This document shows positions 10,534 to 22,546 of a stretch of 64,000 nucleotides of DNA, in pieces. Each line of letters opens with the position of its first letter. Within the stretch, counting starts at the first letter, position 1. A program made the translations under genes and the position numbers. The notes beneath the pieces are model-generated. The model saw only the letters and a list, made by a program, of their open reading frames with translations. It ran no database searches and was not told the origin of the DNA. Source of the DNA: Zeugodacus cucurbitae (Eukaryota > Arthropoda > Insecta > Diptera > Tephritidae); assembly GCF_028554725.1 (NCBI RefSeq), contig NC_071667.1, positions 36,165,501 through 36,229,500 of the forward strand, in the 5' to 3' direction.

Positions 10534-13176
10534 TTATATTTTTTGTCGAAGTCTTTGGGTAAATTTGTGCATATAAGCGACTACCCTCAGTGCTTTAGGA
10601 AATGATGAAAATCGGTGGAGAATATCATCCTCTTCGGGGGGTGATATGGAATTTTCAATTCTCCGACTTTCTGGCGGTATTATATTCCGAGCAGGAGACT
10701 TTGGCCAGAACTCGTGTGATTCTGTTAGCCATGTAGGACCGTTCCACCAGAGTGTAGTGCTGGTGAGGTGAAGTGGTTTACAACCTCTTGTCCCAAGATC
10801 TGCTGGGTTATCTGCACTTGCAACATGTTGCCATTTGGCTGGGCCAACTAAATCTAAAATTTGTGATATGCGATTAGATACATAGGTCTTCCATGTATAT
10901 GGTGGTTTTTCTAACCATGCTAAAACTATCTCTGAGTCTGACCAAAGATACATTTTGTGATTGTTTAATTTGAGATGGGTTTGAACTATTGAAATTAATT
11001 TTGCTAACAGAAGAGCACCATTCAGTTCGAGCCGTGGCAGGCTTAGTGTCTTCAAAGGTGCAACTTTGGCTTTGGCTACCAAGAGATGTGAAGATATTTT
11101 GCTATCGTACTGAGTTCGTACGTAGACCGTTGCGCAATATGACTTTTCAGAGGCGTCACAGAAACCGTGTAATTCTACATTAATGTCAGGGGTAAAGTTA
11201 ACCCATCGAGGGATTCGAATTTCTGATATGGTGTGTAAGTTGTTAGCAAATTGAACCCATTTAGTTACACGTACAGGTTTTACCTGTTCATCCCATTCAG
11301 TGCCATCTTGCCACAATTCTTGAATTAGGATTTTTGCTTGAATCATTATTGGCGAAAGCCATCCTGCGGGGTCGAAAAGTTTTGCCACCGAGGAAAGTAT
11401 TTGGCGTTTTGTAATGGCGGACATTGCAGATATTGACTCAATTGTATATGAGAATTGATCTGTTATCGCATTCCATTGAATCCCTAGAGTTTTGGTTGTG
11501 CTAGCCTTTTCAAATTTAAGAAAGTCTGTATCTAATAAGTCTTCCATTTTTATATCTTTTATTATTTCGGGGTGATTTGATGTGATTTTCTTTAAAGGAA
11601 AACCTGCTGATTTCAGTGCTTCGATCACTTGCGATAATGATTCGCCTGCTAATTGAATACTGTGGCTACCTGAAAGTATATCGTCCACGTATGTTTGTAT
11701 TTGCAACACAGAAGATGCTAAAGGCAAGTTTTGTTTACATGTTTTTGCAACTTCATGTAACGTTCTAATGGCCAAATAAGGTGCGCAATTTATGCCAAAG
11801 GTTACTGTTTTGAGTTTGTAGTCGTTAATTGAACTATTGTTTGATTTGCGGAAGACTATGCGTTGAAAATCTTGGTCATCTTCGTGTACTAGAATTTGCC
11901 TATACATTTTTTCTACATCCCCATTGTAAACGTATTTAAACATGCGCCAATTTAGAATTAGCAACATGAGATCAGGTTGTAACGTTGGCCCTGTGTATAG
12001 TACATCATTAAGTGATTTGCCTGAGCTAGTACTCTTCGAGGCATTGAAAACTACTCGTACTTTTGTTGTAATTTTATCTGGTCTAATTACCCCGTGATGT
12101 GGCAGATAAAAAGATAGATATCTACCTTTAGATACTTTTTCATATGGTACAGTCTCTTCCATATGATTGAGATCGAGATATTCATCCATCACATTGTCAT
12201 ATGCTGATTTAAGCTCGCTTTTCTTTATCAGGCTTTTTTCCATGCTTACAAATTGCTGGACTGCTGATATTCTAGAGTGGCCTAGAGCTGTGGTTTCTGG
12301 AAAAGTTGGTTTGAATGGTAGTCGCACAACATAACGACCATGTTCGTTTCTTGTTGTTGTGGACTTGTAGTAGGCTTCGCATGCCTGGTCTTCTTCTGAA
12401 GGTTGTATAGTCTGAGGTAATTCTTCTACTTCCCAGAATTTTTTAAGTTCATTATTAAAATACTCGTTTGAGATATTTTTTACTTGTGTGGTGAAAGAAT
12501 TTATTTTTTCAGTGACTTGGCCACTTATAATCCACCCAAAGATTGTATTTTGGGCTAACAATTTATTGGAGATTTTCTCAATACCTTCAAGAATTATTTG
12601 AGGTATTAAATCACTGCCTAATAATATGTCGATTTGGGATGGGGTATGACAGTTGGGATCTGCTAACTTGAGATGTGAGCATTTTTCCCAGTGTATTTTA
12701 TTAACTTCATAACTTGGAAGCAAGTTTGTAAGTTGCGGTAGAACGATGGCTTGCGCATCTATTCTAATATCCGCACTTGGAGATACTATGGTGATTGGGC
12801 ATATTTTGTTGGAATTTTGAATAATTCTTCCACCCATTCCCGTGATTTGAAAGTTGGAATGTTTTATTGGCAGTTTGAGCCGATTTTGAGCCTTTGAAGA
12901 TATAAAGGATCTTTGAGAGCCTTGATCTATTAGTGCTCTTAGTTTGAATAAATCACCCTTATGTTCAATGGTGATGACCGCAGTGGGTAAAAGAATTTTG
13001 CTTTCATTTTCTGAATGAAGCGCTTGGATTTTTGCTGCTTTAGAGCAAGATGGTTGTTCTTCCCTTTTTTCGCGATTTGATGTTTCGGGATTGCTACATG
13101 AAGTTGTAGCGACTAACCACGTGGTTTTTTGAAATTGATTTTGCTTCATATTTTGAAAATTGTTAATATGAAGCAA
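10534..13176 (-). pseudogene. BEL pol: protease, reverse transcriptase, RNase H
   Basis: Open for 880 codons and in the same frame as gag upstream and integrase downstream. Aspartic protease region RALIDQGSQRSFISS is near 12935; the active-site triad reads DQG. RT spans about 12150-11600 with conserved VRVVFNASKST, the palm stretch YNGDVEKMYRQILV and catalytic QTYVDDILSGS near 11690. RNase H follows with HGFCDASEKSYCA, LPRLELNGALLLAK, YLWSDSEIVLAWL and HVASADNPADLGTRG, so all four acidic residues are visible. The frame ends at TAA 10536-10534, which interrupts the polyprotein before integrase. Confidence 0.9.
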
Positions 13177-13188
13177 TGAGTGATGTTT

Positions 13189-14559
13189 TCATTGGCAATA
13201 TACACAATTGAATTTGCTTTCACAGTCTTTTGTCATATGATAGTTTGACAGACAGTTTTTGCAAAGTTTGTGTTGCCGAACAAGATTGTTTCTATCTGAA
13301 GTGGGTAATTTTTTGAATCTCTCGCAAGATCTTAACTTATGACCTCCTTTACAGAGTTCACATAACGATTGCCGTTGATTATTTTGATTTGACACGAAGG
13401 AATGACTTTTATTAACGTGTCTGTTGTATTGAATATTATTGCTGGCTTGAGGTTTAAACGAGGTTTTACTCGACTCATTTGGCGGACTTGATATATTCAT
13501 ATTTTGGCTGCCCATTCGCTCAGCTATCTCGTATTGAGCAGCGAGGAATTTTTTCATTTGCTCCCATGTGGGCATTGCTCTTCTATCGTCAAGTGATTGC
13601 TCCCATCGTAGTACCGCAGCCTGAGGGAGTTTTTCTGTACAAATAGTTACTATCATATGGTCCCAATATTCTACGGGAGAATTTTGTGTTTTTAACACTG
13701 ACAGGCAATTAGTCACTGTTGAGTAAAATTTTTGATATTCCTGTCTGGTTTCTTGTTTAATTTTTGGGTAATGTAATATAGTTTTTATAGGGTTTTCTAT
13801 CATTACCCTTTTATTTTCATATCTTTCAACTAGTGCTTCCCAAACCAGCTTAAAATTGTCGCCATTTATATCGAATTGCTTGACGATAATGCCTGCTTCC
13901 CCATGTGTCTTGTACCTTAGTTGGAATAGCTTTTGGGCTTCTGCAAGTCTAGGATGGTTTATGTAAAGGGCTGTGAACATGTCCCGGAAGGACGGCCATT
14001 GTTCATAACATCCAGTAAAAACTTCAGTATCACAAGTTGGTACATTTAAATACATGCCTTTATCTAGGTCTTCTTTTGTTGTTGTGACTACTCTGGGTGG
14101 GTGAGTAGTGGCGCTATTTGGCCTTATTACATTTAATTGTTCGCTGATCATTCCATTTATTATTTCTTCCTGATCACGGCAATTATTTAATTTGGCTGTC
14201 GCCGAAGCTTTTATGTTTTCTGGGAGTTCAGCGTCGTCAGCTTCAATTACTGCATCGTACGCTGCCAGAAGGCGTGCCCATATTTCGTCGACACTTTCCA
14301 GTTTTGCCTTTAAAACCGATTCAGAGATGTCAGCGATAGGGGAAGCTTTGAATCTTGTGCAATAGTTTATAAAAGTATCACCTTCATTGATGAATTTTGA
14401 TAATAAATGATCTTTTGTTTTTTTTTTTTGTTTTACACTCTGCTTTGAGCGTGTAGCTTCTGCAGGTGGGCCTTGTGTTTTATCTTCATCAGCCATTTTA
14501 GGAATTTCTAATGATATAGGTGTTCTTGGTTTAACCTCTTTCGATTTGTCGGATTGCAT
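13189..14559 (-). pseudogene. BEL gag (capsid and nucleocapsid)
   Basis: 456 codons from a Met at 14559. Acidic/basic N-terminus with a KQKKKTKD stretch, then a capsid-like region: VPTCDTEVFTGCYEQWPSFR (about residue 170), LFQLRYKTHGEA, IKTILHYPKIKQETR and LPQAAVLRWEQSLDD. These resemble the DUF1759-type BEL gag. Nucleocapsid knuckles: CELCKGGHKLRSC and CKNCLSNYHMTKDC, then CVYCQ. The frame ends in TGA at 13191-13189 in the middle of a third knuckle, because the next codons in frame encode KHHSLLHI, its His half. Most likely one nonsense mutation in a single gag-pol ORF. Confidence 0.88.
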
Positions 14560-15400
14560 TTATTTGAAATGTATTGGAAGCTTTTAGCTTAAAAGGAGTT
14601 TGAAATTTGATATTGCTATATCAATGTAGTTCAATAAATTTTTGGAAAAATATAAAATTTTTTTTTTTTTTTTAAATTTAAATTTGAAAGATAATTAATA
14701 ATTTTGATATAATTGAAAAAATTTTGTGAAGAGATTTATTTTCCTGTAAAGTCGTAAATCGGTACCGCATAAGCCGATTAATGGTATATTTAAATAAATA
14801 TGTTATTATAATAATATATTTATATTATATATATATTAAGTATACATATATATATAAATTTTTTTTGTATAGATGACTGGAAGAAAACAAAATTTTGTTT
14901 TGTTTTACAGTGTATCCGTGTATCTCCAGTTCACTTGCGCTCCTTTTGTATATTTGTATCTGTAACCGAATCAAGAACGCGAAAGAAAAATTTATTTTCA
15001 TATGTTTGCATATGCATATGCTTTATGTGTACCATATGATGTTTTCCTTCCTTGTTTTGTTTTGATCGTGTCCCTTGTAGTTAAGTATAATTGTTGTATA
15101 TATATGTATATGTGTAACAAGTAAATATATAATGAGTGAAGTGAGAGCGCGAAATAGTTAAAATAAATATTTTTATGTATATTTATGTGTGTTTATATGT
15201 ATATTGTGGTTTAATATAGTATGTATATGAAGAGAGAATATGTATGGGAAATGAGAGAGCACAAGGATGGGTACGATTGCGGTATCATTTATATAGCGCG
15301 AATATATATAGCGAGGAATATATGTACATACATAAATCTCTTTAAGCACTGTATTGTTTTTTATTTCTCTTTTCTTCTGCCTTTACTTAGAATTATTAGC

Positions 15401-15847
15401 GATCCTGCTTTTTGCTTTTTAGCTTAAGGGGTATCGCTGTAGAAATTGCAAGTATGTAATACTTGACTTATGTAAAATATTAGTTTTGTGGTTTTTTTTT
15501 TTGGTGTGTTTCGGGACACAGAATAAGTATATAGGCAGGTATGACTTTTGGTTTTAAGTATTTATGTATGTACAGTATATATATGCGAAAACTTACGAAG
15601 CCGTACGCGTAAATGGCTCGTTTTTTTGTTTTATTTATGTTCAATACGTTTCGCGACAGAGTTTTAAGTAGGGGAGCATGTAATGTTGGCTCTGCCCATA
15701 TGTATGTATGTATGTTGGTAATATGTATATATATTTTCTTGTTGTATAAGTTTCGTATTCTGCTTTTGCTTTTATATAGGCGATCCTGCTTGTTGCTTTA
15801 TTCGCTCAAGGGGTATCGCTGGAAAATTGCAAGTATGTAATACTTGT
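15401..15847 (-). repeat. Duplicated segment in BEL leader
   Basis: The units at about 15401-15470 and 15780-15847 share GCGATCCTGCTT, AAGGGGTATCGCTG and GCAAGTATGTAATACTTG, spaced about 378 bp. Each unit ends in a small palindrome (AAGTATgtAATACTT). Confidence 0.65.
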
Positions 15848-15962
15848 CTTTGTATATACATATATATTTTTTGTTTGAAGGTTATAATGGGTGTTTAGTT
15901 ACACCAATAAGCAAAAGGGCAGTTACGTTTATTTTCTTTTCAGTTATTTAGGTACAGATATA

Positions 15963-15998
15963 ACCGAACTGTTTTGCGGTTATTAAGAACAGTTCGGT
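15963..15998. repeat. 11-bp inverted repeat in BEL leader
   Basis: ACCGAACTGTT at 15963-15973 pairs perfectly with AACAGTTCGGT at 15988-15998 around a 14-nt loop, followed by related ACTGTACCG words up to 16085. A strong RNA stem in the leader transcript is plausible. Confidence 0.65.
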
Positions 15999-16642
15999 GA
16001 TATATTTTTTTTTCTTTTTAATTAACGGTGTACCGTAATACCGTCAAAAACTGTACCGAAATACTGTTAAAACTGTACCGTCAACATACATATGAGCGTA
16101 CCTATTCTTTTATATAATTCGATAAGTAAATGGAATGGACTCACTTAATTATCCGCCAAGGGTTTTTGGGTTTTACTTATTTGCTCTCTTCCTTTTGCTC
16201 ATATGCTAATTGCTTTTCGTTTTCCTATTTTGTTGGTTTCCAAGCTGCGTTGGTGTCCTCCTCCCTCGTTGATTGTTTGTGTATCCTCTTTCACTTGATA
16301 TGTTTAGTGGTGTTTTGTTCTTTTTGTTGGTTTTTAAGTTAGTTCACTTTAGTTTTGTAATATTATATTGTATCGCGCCCGTTTTGTTCAGTTGAGGTTG
16401 TTGACCTTTCAGATTAATTTTTTGTGTTATATCGCGCCCGTTTGTTGTTGTATGTTAATATTTTATATGTTTTTGAAGTATTTAACTTTTTTATTTTCTT
16501 ACACTGTTCGTTTATATGTGTGTATAATATTAAATGTTTTCGTTCTTTTAGGTGCTTTTTTCATTTTTTTTTGTTTCTTTTAACACTGCACTTTCACTTT
16601 TGAAAATTTTTCACTTATGTATACTTAGGTGCCTTTCCGGAA

Positions 16643-16656
16643 GGCTCGAAGGACCA
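16643..16656 (-). promoter_or_regulatory. Candidate primer binding site of BEL element
   Basis: Two bases inside the 5' LTR, the minus strand reads TGGTCCTTCGAGCC. It starts with TGG, as needed to pair with a tRNA 3' CCA end. The tRNA was not identified. Confidence 0.6.
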
Positions 16657-16658
16657 TT

Positions 16659-17227
16659 TGTTTAGTTGAAGCACATTTGTTCAGTTGAAGCACTGGTATA
16701 CTTACTTATGGAATTATCACCAGACTTTAAAAAGGGCAAACACACAATATTTCGAAAACGTTATAAAATTTTATTCTTAAATTTAATAAGTTGCACTTCT
16801 CCTTGATGGAGGATAATTCGTTTATTACAATTTTAAAATGAATAAGTAAATGTTGGGATGGTTAACCACACACACACACTGCGCGCGAAAAGATTGCTCC
16901 AGGTAGGACTACGACTGCGAGTTGGTAACACGATATGTAGAAACGTAAAGGATGTCGAACTCGAAAAGTTACCAAACCTTCTGGTTCCCCCGTTATGGAT
17001 CCCGTTGGGATCAATCCCTTTTAATGATTTGGGTGGTGAATACCACACTCGACTCGTTGATGATCGTGTGGTTGTTGTGTCGTACGATGCGCGGTGTTAG
17101 ATTCTATGTATAATGCGTGCGTGTGTAGTGGTGTGGGTTGTATCTGTTGTGTTGAGATGTGATATGATGTAATGTGATGTGATGCGTGGTTGATGTCGCA
17201 AGGCCATATGAACATGTCATGTGAACA
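16659..17227 (-). repeat. BEL element 5' LTR
   Basis: 569 bp, near-identical to 7756-8336. In element orientation it starts TGTTCACATG and ends AAACA next to the primer site. Confidence 0.9.
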
Positions 17228-17232
17228 GTTGA
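17228..17232. repeat. Target site duplication GTTGA, right
   Basis: Partner of 7751-7755. Confidence 0.85.
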
Positions 17233-17789
17233 CCAGCACAATAGGAAGCCATTTTATTATTATTTTGTCATGTAAAAATGTGTGGGGTATCCACAATATT
17301 ACTGGAATATTTATTTTCAATATATAATTATAATACAATACTTATATTTATAAATTATGCGTGAAACCACCATAGAAAAAAGAACATAGAACACCTGATC
17401 AGAGAATGACATTTAATGTTGCCATATCCATATCAATAAATTATCTTGCAGGGTTGCATTTTACTTGCTGATATTATTGTTTGGCCTTGTCACAAATGGA
17501 ACACATTCAAGGAGGTAATGCAGCATGTGTATAATGTTGAAATATACAGAGGTAGCATTTTATAAGTTTTTCTTCAGGTCCAGCCATGAGACCGCTTTTA
17601 TCGTGAACTCTGTACCTTATGGCCATTTCGTGATGTTTTTCATCTGAATCAGTTGAACTTGTATAAAAAACATAATAGAGTTCATTTCATTGCCTGAAAA
17701 ACTAAATGTAAAAAAAAAAAACAAAAAAACTTAATATAAAAATAAAATTTCTATTCGTTTGATATCGAATGCGGCTACTCGAAACGTTA
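17233..17789. other. Flank of BEL insertion, no confident gene
   Basis: An open minus-strand stretch of about 60 codons (17690-17510, rich in charged residues, containing HEMAIRYRVHDKSGLMAG) lacks usable splice sites at both ends. It is not called as a gene. The rest is AT-rich. Confidence 0.35.
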
Positions 17790-18117
17790 CGAAATTTCAC
17801 TCGATACGATTACTTGCTCGTTCAGGACCCATCAGAACAGGGTTTTGGCATAACCCCAGAAAACCATTATGGTTTTTGAAAAATATAAAATATTCTATTT
17901 TGACGTTGCCGGTTTTTTTTAAAAAAACTTTTCAAAAATTCAAAATGGTGAACCTATATGGTGGACGCATTTTAAATATTCACCATATTGCATCCGCCAT
18001 TTTCAATTTGAAAGAAACTGAATTTTACAAAATAACGAATTTTATATTTTATTTCGGATTCGGATTCACGGATCCCAAAAACATAAGCCACATATAATAA
18101 GACCCCCAAGTCATGAC
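17790..18117 (-). repeat. Small interspersed repeat B, copy 2
   Basis: Shares two blocks with 7018-7245, one inverted (18043-18117) and one direct (17827-17875). Contains related ATTCACCATAT and AACCATTATGG words. Confidence 0.45.
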
Positions 18118-18939
18118 AAACATTCTCCCCCCCCCCCCCCCCTCCACTAAATGCTGTTAAACTATAAAAAAATGCTGAAAAACTATAAATTAGTTATATC
18201 AATTTATAGTCACAAAAAATAAGTCTGTGTACTAAGTGCTGCCAAGTGTTAATTAGCAGAAACTAGCAGAAGTTTAGTGATTTAGTTCTTTTTAACAATT
18301 TTTTTATTAAAATTAAAATTAAATATTCATTAAATAACGATGAAATCACAAATTGTGAATGTTGAAACTAATTAGAATTTGATATAAACGATAATATTCG
18401 GGCATATGTGCACATATTAGTTAATTTATTGTTTTTCATTATAAAAGTTAATTCATTTTTTACTGTCATTGGTTGAATTGTGTTTAAAAGAATTTGAATA
18501 ACAATTTATTCAATATTATATTGATTAATTTTTAGGAAGTAATACGATGTAATTGCCAAAAACAGCACTCGGATATATATCTGCTTTTCCGTTTTTTTAC
18601 TTTCGCTAGCTGTGAGAGTAACTTGCTATTTTTGACATTCTCCTCTCCTAAAAAGCCAGTAATATAGTACAGAGAGATTCACATATACATACATATGATT
18701 ATAAATATACTTATACACAATCGTGTGACGTATGTTTCAACGCTTAGCCAGTCGACTCAATCTGGTTACATTAATCAAGGGCGATATTTTGTAAGGCGTT
18801 GCGCAAGTGAAAATACAAGCAAACATAAAAAAGATACTCCGTAAAGCGACAATCTCTTAGTAAATTGGGTTTAACGCACTTCCTTTCTCCTTCAGAAAGT
18901 TGATTTCAGGCGAGTTTGACATAATTTTTGTAATCCCTT
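18118..18939. other. Spacer with a 16-base poly-C tract
   Basis: C-homopolymer at about 18127-18142, then AT-rich sequence with no gene that I can support. Confidence 0.4.
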
Positions 18940-19440
18940 AAAAAAAGACTTTGAACTTTGTTAAAATTTTATTGTTCAGAGACGCGTACGACTTGTTGTT
19001 AAAGTATTCCGTTCGACAGTTCTGTTTGAATACTTTATTACAAACATACGCAAAAAAAAGCTGTTATAAACAATAAAGCGAACTATTAAGTGTTTGACAA
19101 ATCAAATCAACATACTTATGTATATAGTGTGCAACCAAAAGAAAAAAGCCGCTAAATCGACGAATGACATCATCCACTCCCCAGTTGAGGACTAACGCTT
19201 CTAAAAGGATTAAGTGGACCGTCCAAAGAGAATGAAGAAGCTGATACTCCTGTAAGTTAATTTTAAGCTTATAAGCTATAAAATTTATAACTACCCGATA
19301 TATTAAAAATGCTAATACCAATAAATATAGTCGGACAAATAAAATTTGAAGTTATAAGTACCCGATATGTGTATAAAAAAACTTAAAAGATTGTTAATAG
19401 TGGGACAAATAAAATTTTAAGTTTATATAAAATTTAAAAT
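18940..19440 (+). repeat. Relic of Gypsy G1-type leader
   Basis: Matches the leader of G1 (23310-23790) over several blocks: CTTTGTTAAAATTTTATTG, GTATTCCGTTCGACAGTTCT, AATAAAGCGAACTATT, CAAGTGGACC-like and GAATGAAGAAGCTGATACTC. No LTR precedes it and no gag follows, so this is an older truncated copy of the same family. It lacks the roughly 40-bp segment around 23418-23460. Confidence 0.6.
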
Positions 19441-19964
19441 ATTAAAAAAATTGTGAAAGCAACGGGTCATGTTAAGAAGTTCACGCAAAAAGGTTAAAAG
19501 CCTCAAGCAGCTCACGACATCCTGTCTGGATATCATGATGATTAGTATCTCCCGTGGCCACAAATTCTCTCTCCTGGCAGTTATTTTGCCAGGGAGAGAC
19601 GATTTCATGATAATTTTAATTTTTTTAATTGACTGAATTATTTTTTGGGTTAATTATTTATCTCACTTTAATTATCACAGTATTAATAATTTAGGATAAG
19701 GGCAAATAAATTATTATAATTATTCATAAGTTTTATGAATTTCCAAGGGAAAGACAAAATCACTTCGCGAAACCAGTACACCGCCCGAAAAAAGAAATTT
19801 GGCAGGGTAGATACATAAGAAAAGCGGGACAAAAGTTTGTTTTAAAAATTATATGAAGTAAACAAAATTATTTTGTTTTTTATTTAACAATAAATAAGTA
19901 TAATTATTTTCTTCCGATTGAACTTTGTTTAGGTTTGGCATCTCATACAAAAATATATGAATTG
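19441..19964. other. Spacer with a hairpin
   Basis: CTCTCTCCTGGCA at 19567-19579 pairs with TGCCAGGGAGAG at 19587-19598 (one bulged base). Otherwise AT-rich, nothing coding seen. Confidence 0.4.
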
Positions 19965-20815
19965 TCACACGATTTGACCCATATATTCGGCATAAAGTCC
20001 AATAGACTAACGAAAAGGACAAGGTTTATGAGGGCTGAGGTAATTCCTGAACCAACATACATTATATCCAAGATTATATGCTCACTTAATTTGGCTCAGA
20101 TATTTCACATATTAATCGATATATGTGGAGTAAAGCCCACCGTATTTTTGAAAAACCTATAATTAGGTATATGGGAGCTAGGGGAAGTTATAACCCGATT
20201 TTAATAATTTTTGGAACAAATACATACTTTCAGAAGAAAAAAAGTTCTCTGAATTACATTAAAATATATGAGATATTTATCGGTGAAAAATTACCTTAGC
20301 CACAGAGTTCTTCATGTTCAATGTCCGATTTCGGCAATTTTTTTCACAAGTAGGGCCACAGATCATATTCAGTACTTGTGCAAAGTCTTTTTCCGCTATT
20401 GGTTCCTTATGTATATATTATGAAGAGAATGAATCAGATGGAATTCAAAATTGAGTTATATGAGAAGTAGTCGTGGTTGTGAGCCGATTTTCCCGATTTT
20501 AATATTTGTTATCAGAGTGTCAAGAAAGTATTATTTACCGAATTTCATTAAAAAAATCTGAGTGCAACTTCTTTCTGCCATTACTTCACAGTTTTAGTGT
20601 TTCTAATGTTTTCCGTTAGTGAGTTAGCGCACTTCTAACAATTTTCAACCTAACCTTTGTATGGGAGGTGAGCGTGGTTATTATCCGATTTCAACTATTT
20701 TCATGGTGTGTGGTAGGATACGTAAGCGAACCGACTGCAGATTGTTTGGTTTATATAGCTTTATTGATTCGCGAGATATATACAAAAACCCTATTTGTGG
20801 TCGGGGTCACGCAAC
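19965..20815 (-). repeat. DINE-1-like repeat, copy 3, 3' portion
   Basis: Reverse-oriented. Blocks in order along the plus strand: GACCCATATATTCGGCATAA (19977), CTGAGGTAATTCCTGAACC, CGGTGAAAAATTACCTTAG (20281), CAACCTAACCTTTGTATGGG (20647), GCGAGATATATACAAAAA (20770). It stops at about 20815. Its 5' end lies at 22547-22697, beyond RTE copy D. Confidence 0.65.
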
Positions 20816-21062
20816 ATAAAGGACACAACGAGTTTTTTAGGTAATTACCGTACAAGTTACCTCTTATCGTAGAATCATCCATTTAATAAATATATTGTTG
20901 AAAATTTTGTTAAAGGAATTACTTAAAATAAGGATAATATTAGAATACAAATATGGCAACCGACAACTATTCGACTGTATTCCTTATCCAAAATATTGAT
21001 AATTGGGAGTATATATATATATGTATGTAAATATATATATATATATATTTATCTATATATAT

Positions 21063-22546
21063 TTGGCGTAGGAACCGCTTTAAGCGATTATAGCCGAATC
21101 CACCAGAGCGCGCCACTCATTTCTCCTTTTTGATTTTTGGCGCCAACTGGAAACACCAAGTGAAGCCAGGTCACTTTCCACTTGATCCTTCCATCGGAGT
21201 GGAGGTCGTCCTCTTCCGCGGCTTCCTCCAGCGGGTAATTCATCGAATACTTTCAGAGCTGGAGTGTTTTCATTCATCCGCACAACATGACCTAGTCAGC
21301 GTAGATGCTGTTTTTTTATTCGCTGAACTATAGAGGACCATAAATCTTGCGCAAAACCTTTCTCTCGAAAACCCCAAGAGTCGTCTCATCGGATGTTGTC
21401 ATCGTCCACGCTTCAGCGCCATACATCAGGACGGGAATAATGAGCGACTTGTAGAGTTTGATTTTGGTTCGTCGAGAGAGAACATTACTTTTCAATTGCC
21501 TACTCAGTCCAAAGTAGCACCTGTTGGCAAAAGCGATTCTGTGCTGGATTTCGAGGCTGACATTGTTATTGCTGTTAATGCTGGTTCGAAATTATCTACA
21601 ACTTCAAGGTTATGACTGTCAACAGCGACGTGGGAGCCAAGACGCAAGTGCGCTGACTGTTTGTTTGATAACAGGAGATATTTCGTCTTGTCCTCATTCA
21701 CCACCAGACCCATACGCTTCGCTTCCGTATCCAGTCTGTAAAAAGCAGAACAAACGGCGCGGTTGTTGCTTCCGATGATATCAATATCATCGGCGTACGC
21801 CAGCTGCTGTACACTCTTATAGAAGACTGTACCTTCTCTATTTAGCTCTGCAGCTCGAATTATTTTTTCCAGCAATAGATTGAAGAAGTCGCAAGATAGT
21901 GAGTCACCTTGTCTGAAACCTCGTTTTGTATCGAACAGCTCGGAGAGGTCCTTCCCAATCATAACGGAGCTTTTGGTGTTGCTTAACGTCAGTTTACATA
22001 GCCGTATTAGTTTAGAGGGATACCAAATTCAGACATTGCGGCATAGAGGCAGCTCCTTTTCGTGCTGTCGAAGGCTGCTTTAAAATCGATGAAAAGGTGA
22101 TGAGTGTCGATTCTTCTCGGGTGCATTTTTCATGTCTAAAGCCACTGATAAGGCCCAATCAGTTCCTTGACGGTGGGCTTCAGTCTTTCACACAATACGC
22201 TCGACAGGACCTTGTAAGGAATCTTGAGGAGGCTTATCCCACGGTAATTGGCGCAGATTGTGGGGTCTCCCTTTTCATGGATTGGGCAGAGCACACTGAG
22301 ATTCCAATCGTCGGGCATGCTTTCTTCCGACCATATTCTACAAAGAAGCTGATGCATGCACCTTATCAGTTCTTCGCCGCCGTATTTGAATAGCTCGACC
22401 GGTATTCCATCGGCCCCGCCGCGATTAGCCTCAGGCCGTTTGGCGATGTTTCGTAATTGAGGTTGAATTTTCCGACTGTTGTGCCAAAGACACCTTCTTT
22501 ACCCACCCTGGCGTTAAAATCGCCAAGCGTTCTAGGCGCTCATAGA
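21063..22546 (-). mobile_element. RTE retrotransposon, copy D (internally deleted)
   Basis: Starts at the 3' end with the terminal hairpin (21073-21089) and reads RT in reverse: LRWKDQVE near 21185, YADDIDIIG near 21785, KRGFRQGDSLSCDFF near 21915, and MPDDWNLSVLCPIHEKGDP near 22290. At about 22425 it jumps directly from the RT start to endonuclease sequence (GWVKKV..., about 22510), so the linker and half of the endonuclease are gone. Several frameshifts. Its 5' edge at 22546 is joined to a DINE-1-like 5' end. Confidence 0.8.

Larger units (their letters stand above)
14560..16658 (-). other. Long untranslated leader of BEL element
   Basis: 2.1 kb between the primer site and the gag start. 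AT-rich with (TA)n and TATG microsatellites (14810-14860, 15100-15220). It contains a duplicated segment of about 68 bp (15401-15470 and 15780-15847), a GTACCG-rich tandem zone (16030-16085), a TATCGCGCCCGTTT direct repeat (16371 and 16430) and a long palindrome (15963-15998). No protein-coding signature in any frame. It may hold packaging or internal initiation elements, or may have expanded passively. Confidence 0.7.
7756..17227 (-). mobile_element. BEL/Pao LTR retrotransposon, nearly complete
   Basis: About 9.5 kb on the minus strand: 5' LTR (17227-16659), primer site, 2.1-kb leader, gag-pol (14559-9131), an extra ORF (8977-8357), polypurine tract, and 3' LTR (8336-7756). LTRs start TGTTCACATG and end AACTAAACA in element orientation. 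BEL/Pao assignment rests on the gag zinc knuckles of the CxxCxxGHxLRxC type, YVDD reverse transcriptase, LPRLELNGA in RNase H, and an integrase with a WRLGRIEKV C-terminus. The two LTRs show roughly six substitutions and one short indel by eye, so insertion is recent compared with most neighbours. Confidence 0.92.

Noticed and set aside
17510..17690. Minus-strand open stretch of about 60 codons with a protein-like composition
   Set aside because: The upstream TTTTTCAG acceptor leads into an in-frame TGA and there is no GT donor at the other end, so a coding exon is not supported.
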